The notes under the pieces were generated by a model, which searched no databases, was not told where the DNA came from, and worked only from the letters and a program-made list of their open reading frames with translations. From an uncultured Bacteroidia bacterium (lineage in GTDB: Bacteria; Bacteroidota; Bacteroidia; Bacteroidales; F082), in the NCBI GenBank assembly GCA_913009755.1, contig CAJVWU010000042.1:1-37027 (forward strand): 37,027 nucleotides of DNA, given 5' to 3'. Below, piece by piece: positions 24,701 through 32,382 of this stretch. A program made the position numbers and the translations under genes. Positions within the stretch are counted from its first letter, which is position 1. Each line of letters opens with the position of its first letter.

Positions 24701-26103
24701 GCAAAAAACTTGGCGAGGGTCTGCTCAGGATACTCATGTTCATTAAAAAAGCAAATATAACTTACAGCAAAACGGCAGGGACAATGCTTCCCGGTTTTAC
24801 ACCTGAACCCGAGTTTTTAGGGGTGAATTTTGGGGATAACAATGCCCCGGGCTGGGGATTTGTTTTTGGAAGTCAGGCCGATATCAGGTACAATGCTGCG
24901 GAAAACGGCTGGTTAACAACAGATTCGGTAATGAACAACGCTTATATGAGAAAAGCAAATGAGTCGTTGTCTTACAAGGTGAATACCAACATCCTGAATG
25001 CCATAAGAATTGATTTTAACGGGGAAAGGATGTTTACCGATAATTTCCAGTCATATTACCGGTATAGTCTTGACGATGCTGCCTTCATTGAATATACACC
25101 CCGCGAAATTGGCAGTTTCAGTATTTCATATCCTATCATCAAAACATCATTTGCAAAAACCGGGCCTGATGACCTGTCACCTGTATTTGAACAATTTTTA
25201 GCCGGGCGTCAGGAAGTGGCCAACCGCCTTGCCCGTCAAAACCCCAATTGGTCGGGTGAGTATTTTACTGACTCCATTACAGGACAGGAATTCCCCGTTG
25301 GATACGGGCCCGCATCACAGGACGTTTTGTATTACGCGTTCCTGGGAACATACTCGGGCCAGGGTACGGGATCGGTCAATATCTCAAACCCATTCCCGAA
25401 AATTCCCATTCCCAACTGGAAGATTACTTTTAACGGCCTTACGAATATTGAGGCAATTGGCAAAGTTTTCCGGACCATCAACATTACTTCGGGCTATCGT
25501 TCCATGCTCACTTTGACCTCCTGGCAGACAAATGTGAATTTCGACCCGAACCATCCGGATCAGTTTTTTGTGAACAGCATGAATTATGTTACACGATATA
25601 AGGTGGGTGTGGTTTCGTTAATTGAACAATTTAACCCGTTGATCGGATTGGATGTGACAATGAAGAACAGCATGACAACCCGGATCGAATACAAACAGTC
25701 GCGAAACCTGGCCCTGAGTTTTGTCAACAACCAGTTAACAGAGATGAATTCAGCGGAATTGGTTTTTGGCTTCGGATACCGCATCAAAAACCTGAAATTC
25801 TCCATCGGTTCGCTAAACGGAAGTGGAAAAAGTACGAATTATAACAGTGACCTCAACATAAAACTTGATTTTGGAGTCAGGGATACCAAAACCACACTGC
25901 GGCGTACGGATGACAACAACAACCAGGTATCGGCAGGTTCAAGGCAATATAACCTGAACTTTACAGCCGATTATATGCTTAGTAAAAGTTTGCAGATCAG
26001 GGCCTATTACAACTGGACCAGCAACAACCCTTATGTCTCTTCCCAGTTTCCCAATGCAACAACCAGTGGAGGGCTCAGCCTCAGGTTTAACCTGGCTCAA
26101 TAG
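18796..26103 (+). CDS. sprA: SprA/Sov, outer-membrane translocon of the type IX secretion system
   Basis: A 2435-residue outer-membrane protein, close to the roughly 2400 residues of known SprA/Sov. It forms the giant beta-barrel channel through which type IX cargo crosses the outer membrane. A GTG at 18796 (or 18802) gives a signal peptide at about 1-35. The SprA-type blocks are recognisable: repeated periplasmic/plug-like modules in the first half, YIDDFEGAKSSIDL from residue 845, and amphipathic strands through the C-terminal half ending in GGLSLRFNLAQ. Near residues 1939-1951 a low-complexity SRSRSTSRSRGSR stretch plus a Pro/Lys-rich linker lies in what should be a barrel loop. Other T9SS parts (PorL/M/N/K) are not in the window. 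Confidence 0.97.
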   Translation: MIVRRILKYSFTRRFTFVLFLIFYLSETNFAYGNPQNIVPSDTVTANQDTTNLLFPFNDNTGNPYLDQQNQSPLFLKNPSNIKREIIYNPETNSYEFINKIGNFNYRPPATLDFEDYQKYEMNKNVKDYWNERSQTAGTSEGSRLIPKLYVGGEAFESIFGSNTIDIRPQGSAEVSFGILSNKRDDPTLDVRQRRNTNFDFNMNIQMNVTAKIGDKIEFKANYNTESSFNFENTLKLKYEGKEDEIIQLIEAGNVSLPLRSTLIRGSQSLFGVKTQLQFGKTTITAIYSQQQSETQSIMVQGGAQTSRFELSALDYEENKHFFLAHSFRDNYPKALATLPIVSSDVTITRVELWVTNTGPATEQNRNIIALTDLGEGNKKNIQSPYITPLPGGEIPSNLSNNELLRMDTAQLRDINTITQYMSGDPLNIGLNNYMVAGEDYVKLENARMLKESEYKINTRLGFISLNTTLNADQVLAVAVQYTVIGHDSVFQIGEFSDQGVTSPQALVLKLLKSNTLDTKVPLWDLMMKNVYPIGAYQVQREDFRFNILYSGNQEGVPTGYFSQGPSDKTGVPLIHLFGLDKLDYQMNPIPGGDGLFDFIDGAALTGGTFQSSNGRIYFTSLEPFGSYVRDSIFPNDPQWADFYAYDSLYTLTKTGAEQYPDKNKYLLEGMYKSQSGSDISLNALNVPQGSVTVTAGGVPLTENVDYTVDYTLGRVKIINDGILNSGVPINVSLESNSLFNVQQKRMMGIHVDHEINKNFHIGGTLLNLHERPLTQKVNYGDDPVSNTIWGLDMSYRTKSRWLTKMVNKLPGISSNKASTINFDGEFAQFFPGHSKAVGQSGTSYIDDFEGAKSSIDLKNIASWFMSSTPQLQPDMFPETASQDTLAFGFNRARLGWYIIDPLFYDRRGGVGASNVNKESISLNATRQVLETEVFPNRSIPNGTPTNIGVFNLAYFPTLQGSYNYDVKPTAYSSGIDKEGNLKDPETRWGGLMRKIESTDFQSANIEYIEFWMMDPFTEAPYNNSSGDLYINLGDISEDILRDGRKSYENGLPVSADVKDVDTTAWGRVPQLQALTESFSNAGNSRKYQDVGYDGLGDDDEGTFFNKSYLNIIREQYGQNSGAYQKAVKDPSSDDYHYYMGSDYDQEAVYSSVTARYLKYNNSEGNSPTDAINPESYPTAATNLPNVEDINNDNTLSESERYFQYKVRLEPGKLKVGQNYITDVRHATGVRLPNGDITDVNWYQFKIPVQNPQKIVGNISNFQSIRFMRVFMKDWNGPVVLRFATFELVRGEWRRYTNSLLSPGEYITGDESTETNFVVTTVNIEENANRNPIPYVVPPGIQREVQFGTTNYIVQNEQSLDLIVSNLLNGDARGVYKTTDFDFRQYKKLKMYVHAEAKNADNDIGGSDPYEYGDMTVFIRIGSDFTNNYYEYEIPVQFTPWGTPYTDPEAIWPAENNMEIDLGQLVKAKFDRNVAMRDPNSPFSLYKPFIEHQGKAKITVLGSPNISDVSGILIGVRNPKSSIDGGEDYTKPINAIVWVDELRLTDMDKKPGWAGTARVETMLSDLGKLALGLSYSSPRFGSLEQKVTQLSLQSTTDFIFTTDLDLGKFFGKKTGIRIPVHYDYNSTRITPEFNPLDPDIKLKDALDSYTNKQNRDSVRNLTEDYTARQNFNVLNLRKERTKTKKKPKVYDIENFDASFAYSTTKNRSIDFVYNNLKDVKGGLGYNWNGRPKNYKPFAKSKGLKSKHLALIKDFNLYLLPKVFSFRTDMDRRIKKQLFRDKSLGDIIIFPTYERVWNWNRKFDLKYDFSRSLKFEFNAGMNTYIDEPQNYVEDKKSPEWDEYKKQIWSQIGSFGTKQRYNQNFKVTYNLPMRKIPILDWTTIALSYSGLYSWAAAPKSIQTRMGNTIENSSQKQLNGSADLNSLYNKIPYFKSINKTNSRSRSTSRSRGSRPKPPAASDTTAKPKKHYGKKLGEGLLRILMFIKKANITYSKTAGTMLPGFTPEPEFLGVNFGDNNAPGWGFVFGSQADIRYNAAENGWLTTDSVMNNAYMRKANESLSYKVNTNILNAIRIDFNGERMFTDNFQSYYRYSLDDAAFIEYTPREIGSFSISYPIIKTSFAKTGPDDLSPVFEQFLAGRQEVANRLARQNPNWSGEYFTDSITGQEFPVGYGPASQDVLYYAFLGTYSGQGTGSVNISNPFPKIPIPNWKITFNGLTNIEAIGKVFRTINITSGYRSMLTLTSWQTNVNFDPNHPDQFFVNSMNYVTRYKVGVVSLIEQFNPLIGLDVTMKNSMTTRIEYKQSRNLALSFVNNQLTEMNSAELVFGFGYRIKNLKFSIGSLNGSGKSTNYNSDLNIKLDFGVRDTKTTLRRTDDNNNQVSAGSRQYNLNFTADYMLSKSLQIRAYYNWTSNNPYVSSQFPNATTSGGLSLRFNLAQ

Positions 26104-26547
26104 TATATTGAATATTTGAAAGATGCTTATCTTGTTTTCAGCATCACCAATTTCAATTCTAAATTTGTTAAACGCGAAACCAGGAAAAAATTCTATTTCT
26201 CCGATACCGGTGTTCTTAACCTGTTTCTTTTTTGAACCTGAATCCATGCTTCCGGAAACATTTGTTTACAACCGGCTTAGAAAATATTTTGGCACCGATA
26301 TTTATTATAGCAAAGAAAACACGGAAGTTGATTTTTATATTCCCGACAGGGAACCGATACAGGTTACATTTAGCATGGATAATTACCAGACCCGCGAAAG
26401 GGAAATAAAAGCACTTGGTAAAGCAATTAAAAGCTAAAAGCAAAAACACTTAAGGTCATTACGTTTAACGAAAAGGACAATATTCCTGTAGAGGGAAGAA
26501 ACATGGAAGTAGTCCCGGCCTGGAAATGGGCGCTTTCCGGAGTTTAG
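26104..26547 (+). pseudogene. Decayed C-terminal half of a DUF4143-type AAA ATPase
   Basis: Three frames, joined in order, give one recognisable sequence. Frame one, continuing in phase directly from the sprA stop, reads YIEYLKDAYLVFSITNFNSK and KKFYFSDTGVLNLF, then a stop. Frame two reads VYNRLRKYFGTDIYYSKENT and EVDFYIPDREPIQV up to KALGKAIKS. Frame three reads KTLKVITFNEKDNIPVEGRN and ends WKWALSGV. This is the DUF4143 tail of the archaeal-ATPase-like family, whose nuclease-like core has the E-V-D-F pattern. The ATPase domain (Walker motifs) is missing. At least two frameshifts make it dead. Confidence 0.8.
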
Positions 26548-26573
26548 TTGCTTCCGGGGTTTTGTTGTTGTTT
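26537..26573 (+). terminator. Possible terminator behind sprA and the ATPase remnant
   Basis: CCGGA at 26537-26541 pairs with TCCGG at 26553-26557, followed by a T-rich tract (TTTTGTTGTTGTTT). It overlaps the remnant's stop codon. The stem is short, so confidence is modest. Confidence 0.4.
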
Positions 26574-26592
26574 CGTGCGAAACCTGAACATT

Positions 26593-27093
26593 TTACTTTA
26601 TTACCAATCGTTTGTACCAGAACCTGAAAAAATAGATCAGTATCAAAAAAGCCAGCAGTAAAACAATGAGCAATCCGGCGTACAACCCTGCAAAGTAAAA
26701 GCTCACAGACAAAATCCCGAGAATCAGAATCCGGATCAGGGCGAATTGCCTGCCGAAATGAGAAAAACTTTCAACTGCCAGAACGATCAATAAAATCAGA
26801 ATGCCCATTACCAATCCCCATTCCGGCCAGCGCCAGTTTGCAGGATTTATTCGCATGTCGTCGGGCGAAAAAACATTGTAAAGCAGGGTAAACATCCCAA
26901 GCAGAATCCCCAAAAACAACGGCCAGGGTTTCCCTTGCCAGGTTGAACCCTTCATTGCCAGTTGATTCAATTTTCTGTCAATCAGGTAAGCATATTTCTG
27001 GACAAAATACAAAACAACCAATATCAGGAATGAAACGAGGTAAATGCCCCATCCGTTTTGAAAAAAAGTACCGGTGGCAGTTGTTGTATCCAT
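26593..27093 (-). CDS. Small multi-helix membrane protein, last gene of the envelope operon
   Basis: 166 residues with about five hydrophobic helices: about 15-32, 57-72, 90-107, 115-135 and 137-155. A short N-terminal tail (MDTTTATGTFFQNGW) and a loop FSPDDMRINPANWRWPEW between helices two and three are the only polar parts. I do not recognise a family. It is the last of four minus-strand genes, 59 bp after the ion-channel-like gene, so probably co-transcribed with it and the transglutaminase gene. Function is unknown. Confidence 0.7.
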   Translation of the reverse strand: MDTTTATGTFFQNGWGIYLVSFLILVVLYFVQKYAYLIDRKLNQLAMKGSTWQGKPWPLFLGILLGMFTLLYNVFSPDDMRINPANWRWPEWGLVMGILILLIVLAVESFSHFGRQFALIRILILGILSVSFYFAGLYAGLLIVLLLAFLILIYFFRFWYKRLVIK

Positions 27094-27152
27094 TTAACCG
27101 TTCGTTACTTTAACTTGTGATTCATAACAGGATAATCTCAAACAAACATTTT

Positions 27153-28979
27153 TTACACATTTTGCAATACCTGGCTCAACAGCGTGATGGTAAATATCAT
27201 CAGCAAAAACCAGCCGATGATCCCTTCGATGATAGAAAGGTACATGGCCAGACCCTTTTCGGGAAGCGTTCCAAATCCGATAACCACAAAACTATTCAGG
27301 CTGAGGATGAAGGAATTGATGAATTTTACGACAAGGATATAAATCACAAAACTGATGATGATCAGCGCAATTAATATACCTGAATAAATTTTTTCGAAAA
27401 CAGTTAATAAAGACCAGGCTTTGGGTTGAAAATTGAACAAGCGGATTAAATCCGGCATCATTTCGAAGCGGAACCTCCCCAGAAAGTGAAGTGCTTTCCC
27501 AAACAGGCGAAGGGTTTTCGGCACTTTTTTTCCTGCTTTAATGTATTTTTTCCTGACTTGTTTCATCAGGGCCCGGTGTGGGTTTGATGCGTGCTTGTAA
27601 ATTTTATCCACATCTTTGTCTTTTTTCACATATTTTGCAAACAGTCGGTACTGATGCAGGTAATATGCGTAATTCATTCCGTCCCACCCCGAATAGGTCA
27701 GCGCATATAATAGGGTAAAAATGAGCAGTATCCATAGCGATTGGATCAACGATTTGCCCGGGTTGGTTGCATAGTCGGAAAAAAAGCTCAAGAACACATT
27801 GAGCTTGTAGTTGATAAAAACATTCAGGTCCCAATGATCTTCCAGCAAATATTTTTGCCTCCGTGTTTCGATGGTTTTGATTTCAACATACGACCGGTTG
27901 GCAGAAGTAATGTCACCCCGGCTGTGATAAATGGCGTTGAGTTTGTTGTAGGCGCTAAGCAAATCGTTGTAAAGCAGTGTGTTCATCAACTGTTTTTTTG
28001 TCTTGGCCTGGTATGGGATTATTTGTCCCGATTCGGCAAGTTGGAAAATCGCCAGTTTCTCCCCCCCGAAATTATACCAGGGGATGTTGGTGTTGGATTC
28101 GGGAAAATCAAGATTTTGAACACCTATATACTTTGAAACAGAAAGAGAATCAATAAGGATGGCTTTGCCCACAACGAGTTCAGTAAAATCCAGCGCAACC
28201 ATTTGATCATTCAGCATCGTGATCTTATCCACTTCTGCTCCGTCAAAATCTACGGAATAAACATTCTTTAGACCGTTGTTCCTGAAGATGGTGTTTGAAA
28301 TATTGATTTCATCTGCTTTTTGGCCGTTGAAGCTCAATTGAAACAGGGTCTTTCCATCAATGCTTCCGCCGAATTTCACAGTGTCGGCATCAAATACACA
28401 GTTGTCCATTTCAAACTCACCCGGATTGGTTTCCATCAGCAACTGTTTTTCAAAACGGCAATTAAGGAACTGAATGGAAGCCAGTGAATCTTTTCCTTCA
28501 AATTGCAGATTATCGTGAAAAGTATTGTTTTCAAACAGCATCGGATACCGGCCCGTCTGTTTACAATCTTTAAAAGAAAGATTGGCCTGAAGGGTACATC
28601 CCGTCATGTTCATTTTTTTGAAATTCCAGCCCTCAAAAATCAGCGGGGCTTTTTTGCCTGTGTTGAAATTACAGTCGTAGAAATAAACCTTTTTAGGGCC
28701 TGACGAACCCGGTTTGATGGTAAATATCCAGGAAAAGATCTTGTTTTTTGCAAATTTTTTATCCGCGTTCCTGAATTCAACCGTAACATTGCTGATCTCA
28801 ATCGTTTTGCTGTCAGCCTGCATCCTGCGGATCAATTCGGAAACCGAAATGGTTTCTTTCTCATTTTGAGGGAACAGGTTATTGCCAAACAAGGTCAAGA
28901 TCAACACAACACCTAATAGCAGAAAAATCCGCGGGCTGATGCGGTTTTTGTCCGGCAGATATTGAGCGTCGTTTTTCAT
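27153..28979 (-). CDS. Pentapeptide-like beta-helix protein with C-terminal ion-channel pore
   Basis: 608 residues. Residues 13-38 form an N-terminal membrane anchor. Residues 60-275 are repetitive strands of the pentapeptide/beta-helix kind (FEGWNFKKMNMTGCTLQANL, LFENNTFHDNLQFEGKDS, IQFLNCRFEKQL), likely a periplasmic solenoid. Helices follow at about 410-429, 534-552 and 579-601. The pore loop before the last helix reads VVIGFGTLP at 565-573, equivalent to the TVGYGD filter of two-helix potassium channels but with Val in place of the filter Thr and no following Asp. A sensor-coupled channel is therefore inferred. It lies 20 bp behind the transglutaminase-like gene in a four-gene operon. Confidence 0.75.
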   Translation of the reverse strand: MKNDAQYLPDKNRISPRIFLLLGVVLILTLFGNNLFPQNEKETISVSELIRRMQADSKTIEISNVTVEFRNADKKFAKNKIFSWIFTIKPGSSGPKKVYFYDCNFNTGKKAPLIFEGWNFKKMNMTGCTLQANLSFKDCKQTGRYPMLFENNTFHDNLQFEGKDSLASIQFLNCRFEKQLLMETNPGEFEMDNCVFDADTVKFGGSIDGKTLFQLSFNGQKADEINISNTIFRNNGLKNVYSVDFDGAEVDKITMLNDQMVALDFTELVVGKAILIDSLSVSKYIGVQNLDFPESNTNIPWYNFGGEKLAIFQLAESGQIIPYQAKTKKQLMNTLLYNDLLSAYNKLNAIYHSRGDITSANRSYVEIKTIETRRQKYLLEDHWDLNVFINYKLNVFLSFFSDYATNPGKSLIQSLWILLIFTLLYALTYSGWDGMNYAYYLHQYRLFAKYVKKDKDVDKIYKHASNPHRALMKQVRKKYIKAGKKVPKTLRLFGKALHFLGRFRFEMMPDLIRLFNFQPKAWSLLTVFEKIYSGILIALIIISFVIYILVVKFINSFILSLNSFVVIGFGTLPEKGLAMYLSIIEGIIGWFLLMIFTITLLSQVLQNV

Positions 28980-28999
28980 GCGGCAGGTATATACCCAGG

Positions 29000-31612
29000 C
29001 TATTTCATTTGCAATATTTCCGTTCTGAGGTTTAATTTGATTTTGGTATGGTCATCATCATAATCCAGCAACAGGTCGCCTTTTTCTTTTGATAATGAAA
29101 TACTGTTCATGTCAAATTGGGTCTCGCCTGATGGGTCGGCAATTTCAATTCCTGACAAAACGTCAACCTTTGCATTGCCATTATCGTAATTAATGACCTT
29201 GATCCGGGCATTGTTGAGTATACGGATAAATCCAAACTCAATGGGTTCACTATGTTCAGTATTGATGACCACGATTCCGGTTTTGTTGATCATAAATTTC
29301 ATTTTACCCATGTTTTTATAAAACGCTTCTGCCTGATCAATGAACGGTTTATTGTGTTCTTCAATGGTTTCTTGCAAAACAGGACCAGTCAGTTCAAAAC
29401 TGTTGAACCGGATAAGACGAAGGGCGGCAAACAGGCCGGCAATGGTGCGTTCGAAGTTTAATTTTGATTGGAGGCGGTAATTGGTATCATACAATGCTTT
29501 GGGTATGTTGAAACTGCTGCCGAAATTATAGCTTTCAAAATCCGTAGTGTTCAGTCCCGTTGTGGCATAAAACGACCCGGTGATCACGGCATTTCCGTTG
29601 CCGTCAAGGTTTAATCCGTAAAAATCAAAATCTTTTGTTTCATTGTAAAGCCGGGCATTGATTTTTTGGCCGCCGGGGTTGAAAACGGCAGAAAACATAA
29701 AATTGGCCGAATGGTCAACCTTGTCAATGCCTGCTTTGGCAACCCAGCGGACATCACCGTTTGGCGCATAACGGGCAACAAAAACATCAGGGGCTCCGGT
29801 GGCTTCAATGGTCTGTCCGTCAAAATCCAGTTTTTGTTCAACACTGCCGTAAACATAAAGAATACCTTTGGGGTCGAGGGCCAGGCTGTAAGCCATGTCA
29901 TTGCCCGGCCCTGTGGCTGTTTTCACCCACACCGGATTGAGGTCGGGGTCAAACCTGGCAATGAACATGTCGCGCCCGTCATAATCAGAAACCAGGTGAT
30001 GCTGCCTGAAATTTGCCTCTTTTACAAAATAACCGCACACATAGGCATTGCCTGACGGGGCAAACACCACATCCTGTAAAACATCGCCCCGGTAGCCGCC
30101 GTATTTGCGGACAATATCCCATATCTCACCCGCTTTGTTCCGGTTGATTACATTCTGTTTTACTTCAACAATTTCAGCATCCGACTTATTGATGCCGGGC
30201 ATGAGGATGCCAATAGGCGCACCCGTAAAAGTAGGATCTGCAATCACATAGTCCTTTTGATGGTAGCGGATATATTCTCCCGGCGGGTTTTTAACAAAAT
30301 GAACTGCCGTTGCCACATGGCCGGGAAAAGTAAGCCCAGTCACTTCAAGATGGAGCAATGTTTTTACCAGATAGGCATACAATACGGAACGGTCTTCACA
30401 GTCGGCATAAGGATAGTAAAGCAATTCGTCTGCAAACATATATTTTTCCTTACCGTAAGCATCCTGATCGGTTTTGTAATCAAAGGCCTGTTGTACAAAA
30501 CTGAGCAAAATGTTTGCCGCTTCCGTTTTTGGCTTCCCTTCAACAAGTGGACGGAAAGCATTTAAAACCGAATTTTTGGTTTCCGGGCCGGGTACACTGT
30601 TGAAATAAAGGCTCAGGTCAGCCAACGGAACGGTGTTGTAAAAGTCCATTAAGTTTTTATTGTAACTTAAGGTAACCTCATAATCTTCGCCGGCATATTT
30701 AAAATGAAAACGCCTGTCAGCTTTTTTTTCTGCGAGGTTCATGGGTTTTGATAAACTCATATCCAGTATTTTGTCTGCCTGGGGGAAATCCTTTTCATAC
30801 GTTTTGGCCTTGCCAAGGTCTTTGCCGGGCAGATAATAATTGATATTGTTCAGCCGGATATAACTTCCTGACAGAGGATACACCGAAGACAACAGCATAA
30901 AAGTCTGTGTGCTGTCAAAAGCGATCCTGTTTTTGTATCCTGCACGAGTAAGCAAATACCAGGTAAGCAGGTTTTGCATATTCTGGTCACCGGGATAAGA
31001 CTTTTTTGTAAATACTTTGATCAGTTGATAGTAGGCCCAGTCATTGAGGTTCTGATTTTGCCGGTAGATGTCCAAATGCCCCAGCAGGCTATTATAATAG
31101 GTGTTGCTCATCTTTTCCCAGTATGCGGCAATGTCTTCGGATGAGTTGATTTGTCCGGCAGGGGCAAAAATCCGAACATCACAGTCAATGGATATTTCAG
31201 AACCGAAGAAATCAAAGGAAATGTTGCGGGTTTTAAAATGAACCGGCTCCGATTTTTTCACCAACGGTAAAACAATCTTGTTTTCTGTCAGGGTTTCAGC
31301 CCTTCCGGAAATTTGGATTTCTTCCGGTGTCTTTTCGGGGATTTCCGTGTATCGTGGAACTTTGACCGGCTTCGGCCCGATTTCTTTTTCATCAGCCCGT
31401 TTTAAATCATACTCTTTGAAGTTAGAAGCCAGATAACCGGCAAACTCAACGTCAATTTTTTGAACATATTCATTAAACAGCCGGTCTGTTTTTTTTTCAA
31501 ATTCCGCATACTCCTCATCAACCTGTTTTTCAAAATCCTCAAAGGTTTGTCCTTTAACCATTAAGGTTAAGAATAAAAAAACAGATAAAATAATGACGGG
31601 CAACTTGCTCAT
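29000..31612 (-). CDS. Secreted transglutaminase-like protein with SBBP beta-propeller repeats
   Basis: The likely start is the ATG at 31612 (an ATG at 31657 would overlap the upstream gene), giving 870 residues with a signal peptide MSKLPVIILSVFLFLTLMVKGQ. A charged coil follows (DEEYAEFEKKTDRL). The transglutaminase core has the triad Cys405 (YADCEDRS), His438 (TAVHF) and Asp459 (IADPTF). After it come two beta-propeller-type SBBP repeats (VFAPSGNAYVCGYF, FIARFDPDLNPVWVKTATG, LDPKGILYVYGSV, VFVARYAPNGDVRWVAKAG), then an unfamiliar C-terminal region. Such triads act as protein cross-linking, peptidase or amidase sites. The gene is 34 bp downstream of the LPP20-like gene. Confidence 0.8.
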   Translation of the reverse strand: MSKLPVIILSVFLFLTLMVKGQTFEDFEKQVDEEYAEFEKKTDRLFNEYVQKIDVEFAGYLASNFKEYDLKRADEKEIGPKPVKVPRYTEIPEKTPEEIQISGRAETLTENKIVLPLVKKSEPVHFKTRNISFDFFGSEISIDCDVRIFAPAGQINSSEDIAAYWEKMSNTYYNSLLGHLDIYRQNQNLNDWAYYQLIKVFTKKSYPGDQNMQNLLTWYLLTRAGYKNRIAFDSTQTFMLLSSVYPLSGSYIRLNNINYYLPGKDLGKAKTYEKDFPQADKILDMSLSKPMNLAEKKADRRFHFKYAGEDYEVTLSYNKNLMDFYNTVPLADLSLYFNSVPGPETKNSVLNAFRPLVEGKPKTEAANILLSFVQQAFDYKTDQDAYGKEKYMFADELLYYPYADCEDRSVLYAYLVKTLLHLEVTGLTFPGHVATAVHFVKNPPGEYIRYHQKDYVIADPTFTGAPIGILMPGINKSDAEIVEVKQNVINRNKAGEIWDIVRKYGGYRGDVLQDVVFAPSGNAYVCGYFVKEANFRQHHLVSDYDGRDMFIARFDPDLNPVWVKTATGPGNDMAYSLALDPKGILYVYGSVEQKLDFDGQTIEATGAPDVFVARYAPNGDVRWVAKAGIDKVDHSANFMFSAVFNPGGQKINARLYNETKDFDFYGLNLDGNGNAVITGSFYATTGLNTTDFESYNFGSSFNIPKALYDTNYRLQSKLNFERTIAGLFAALRLIRFNSFELTGPVLQETIEEHNKPFIDQAEAFYKNMGKMKFMINKTGIVVINTEHSEPIEFGFIRILNNARIKVINYDNGNAKVDVLSGIEIADPSGETQFDMNSISLSKEKGDLLLDYDDDHTKIKLNLRTEILQMK

Positions 31613-31646
31613 GACGGTAGCCGGAATTAACGGGGTTTCCCGTAAA

Positions 31647-32288
31647 TTAAAAGTCAAGGATATTGTCTAATTCTTTGGCATTTACTTTTCCCTCGGCTTC
31701 CAGCTCCTTTCTAAGTTTTTCTTTTGCCAGTTTCATGGCAGCATTAAAACTATATCCCAGCGTTACATACACTTCTGTGTTTTTGTCAATGTTTTTTGAC
31801 GCTTCAAACAGGGTTAACATATTGCCTATGTCCGCTTTGACTTTGGATTGGAAACTGGCGACTGTTTTGGTTATTGAGGCAGCGTCTTCCGAATTCAATT
31901 GTGCATTGGCCAGGTTTGTTTTGATCAAGCCGGCAACTTTTGAACCGATTTGTTCTGCAATATTGATTTTGGCCACTTCATAAGCCTGCATTTTGGCTGT
32001 GGAGTGTGTTTCGCCCACAGCACGTGCGTCAGCAACAAAATACAAAGGATTCCCATCGTCGGTCATTTCATACCTTTTTATCCAGGTATTTTCTATTTGC
32101 TTGTCCATTGGCAACTGGCCCGGGGCGACAGTGAATCCTTCCTTTTTTAGTTTTTTGGCTTCTTTGCGTGCTTCTTTCAACGCTTTTTGTTTGATATCTT
32201 TTTTGATCTCTTTTTCACTCTGGGCAAAGGTGATGCCGGCAACCAAAACGGTCAGTGCAAAAATTAAAAAATAAGTAAGTTTTTTCAT
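31647..32288 (-). CDS. LPP20-like secreted protein, first gene of the minus operon
   Basis: 213 residues. The signal peptide is MKKLTYFLIFALTVLVAGITFAQ. A lysine-rich helix (KDIKQKALKEARKEAKKLKK) follows, then an LPP20/FlgP-type core: A-R-A-V-G-E-x-x-S-x-x-K-M-x-A-Y-E-V-A-K-x-x-I-A at 89-112 and a late strand NTEVYVTLGYSFNAAM. LPP20-family proteins are envelope proteins, and several sit next to CsgG- or FlgO-like partners. A second LPP20-like protein lies at 34752-36554. It heads a four-gene operon with the transglutaminase, channel and small membrane protein, with a promoter at 32318-32349. Confidence 0.75.
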   Translation of the reverse strand: MKKLTYFLIFALTVLVAGITFAQSEKEIKKDIKQKALKEARKEAKKLKKEGFTVAPGQLPMDKQIENTWIKRYEMTDDGNPLYFVADARAVGETHSTAKMQAYEVAKINIAEQIGSKVAGLIKTNLANAQLNSEDAASITKTVASFQSKVKADIGNMLTLFEASKNIDKNTEVYVTLGYSFNAAMKLAKEKLRKELEAEGKVNAKELDNILDF

Positions 32289-32317
32289 GGCTATTTTCTT
32301 TTCATTAAGTTAATTAT

Positions 32318-32349
32318 CAAAAATAAGAATATTGTAAATCAAAAATCAA
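32318..32349 (-). promoter_or_regulatory. Promoter of the minus-strand envelope operon
   Basis: Read on the minus strand, TTG (32349-32347) and TATTTTTG (32325-32318) are 21 nt apart. The start codon at 32288 lies about 30 bp further on. It lies in the 94-bp gap between divergent genes. Confidence 0.5.
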
Positions 32350-32382
32350 TATATTCGTTATTTTAAATTATTCTAAACAGAA

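Noticed and set aside
26593-27093. Assigning the small membrane protein to a named transporter family
   Set aside because: Only hydrophobic helices are visible; no signature residues.
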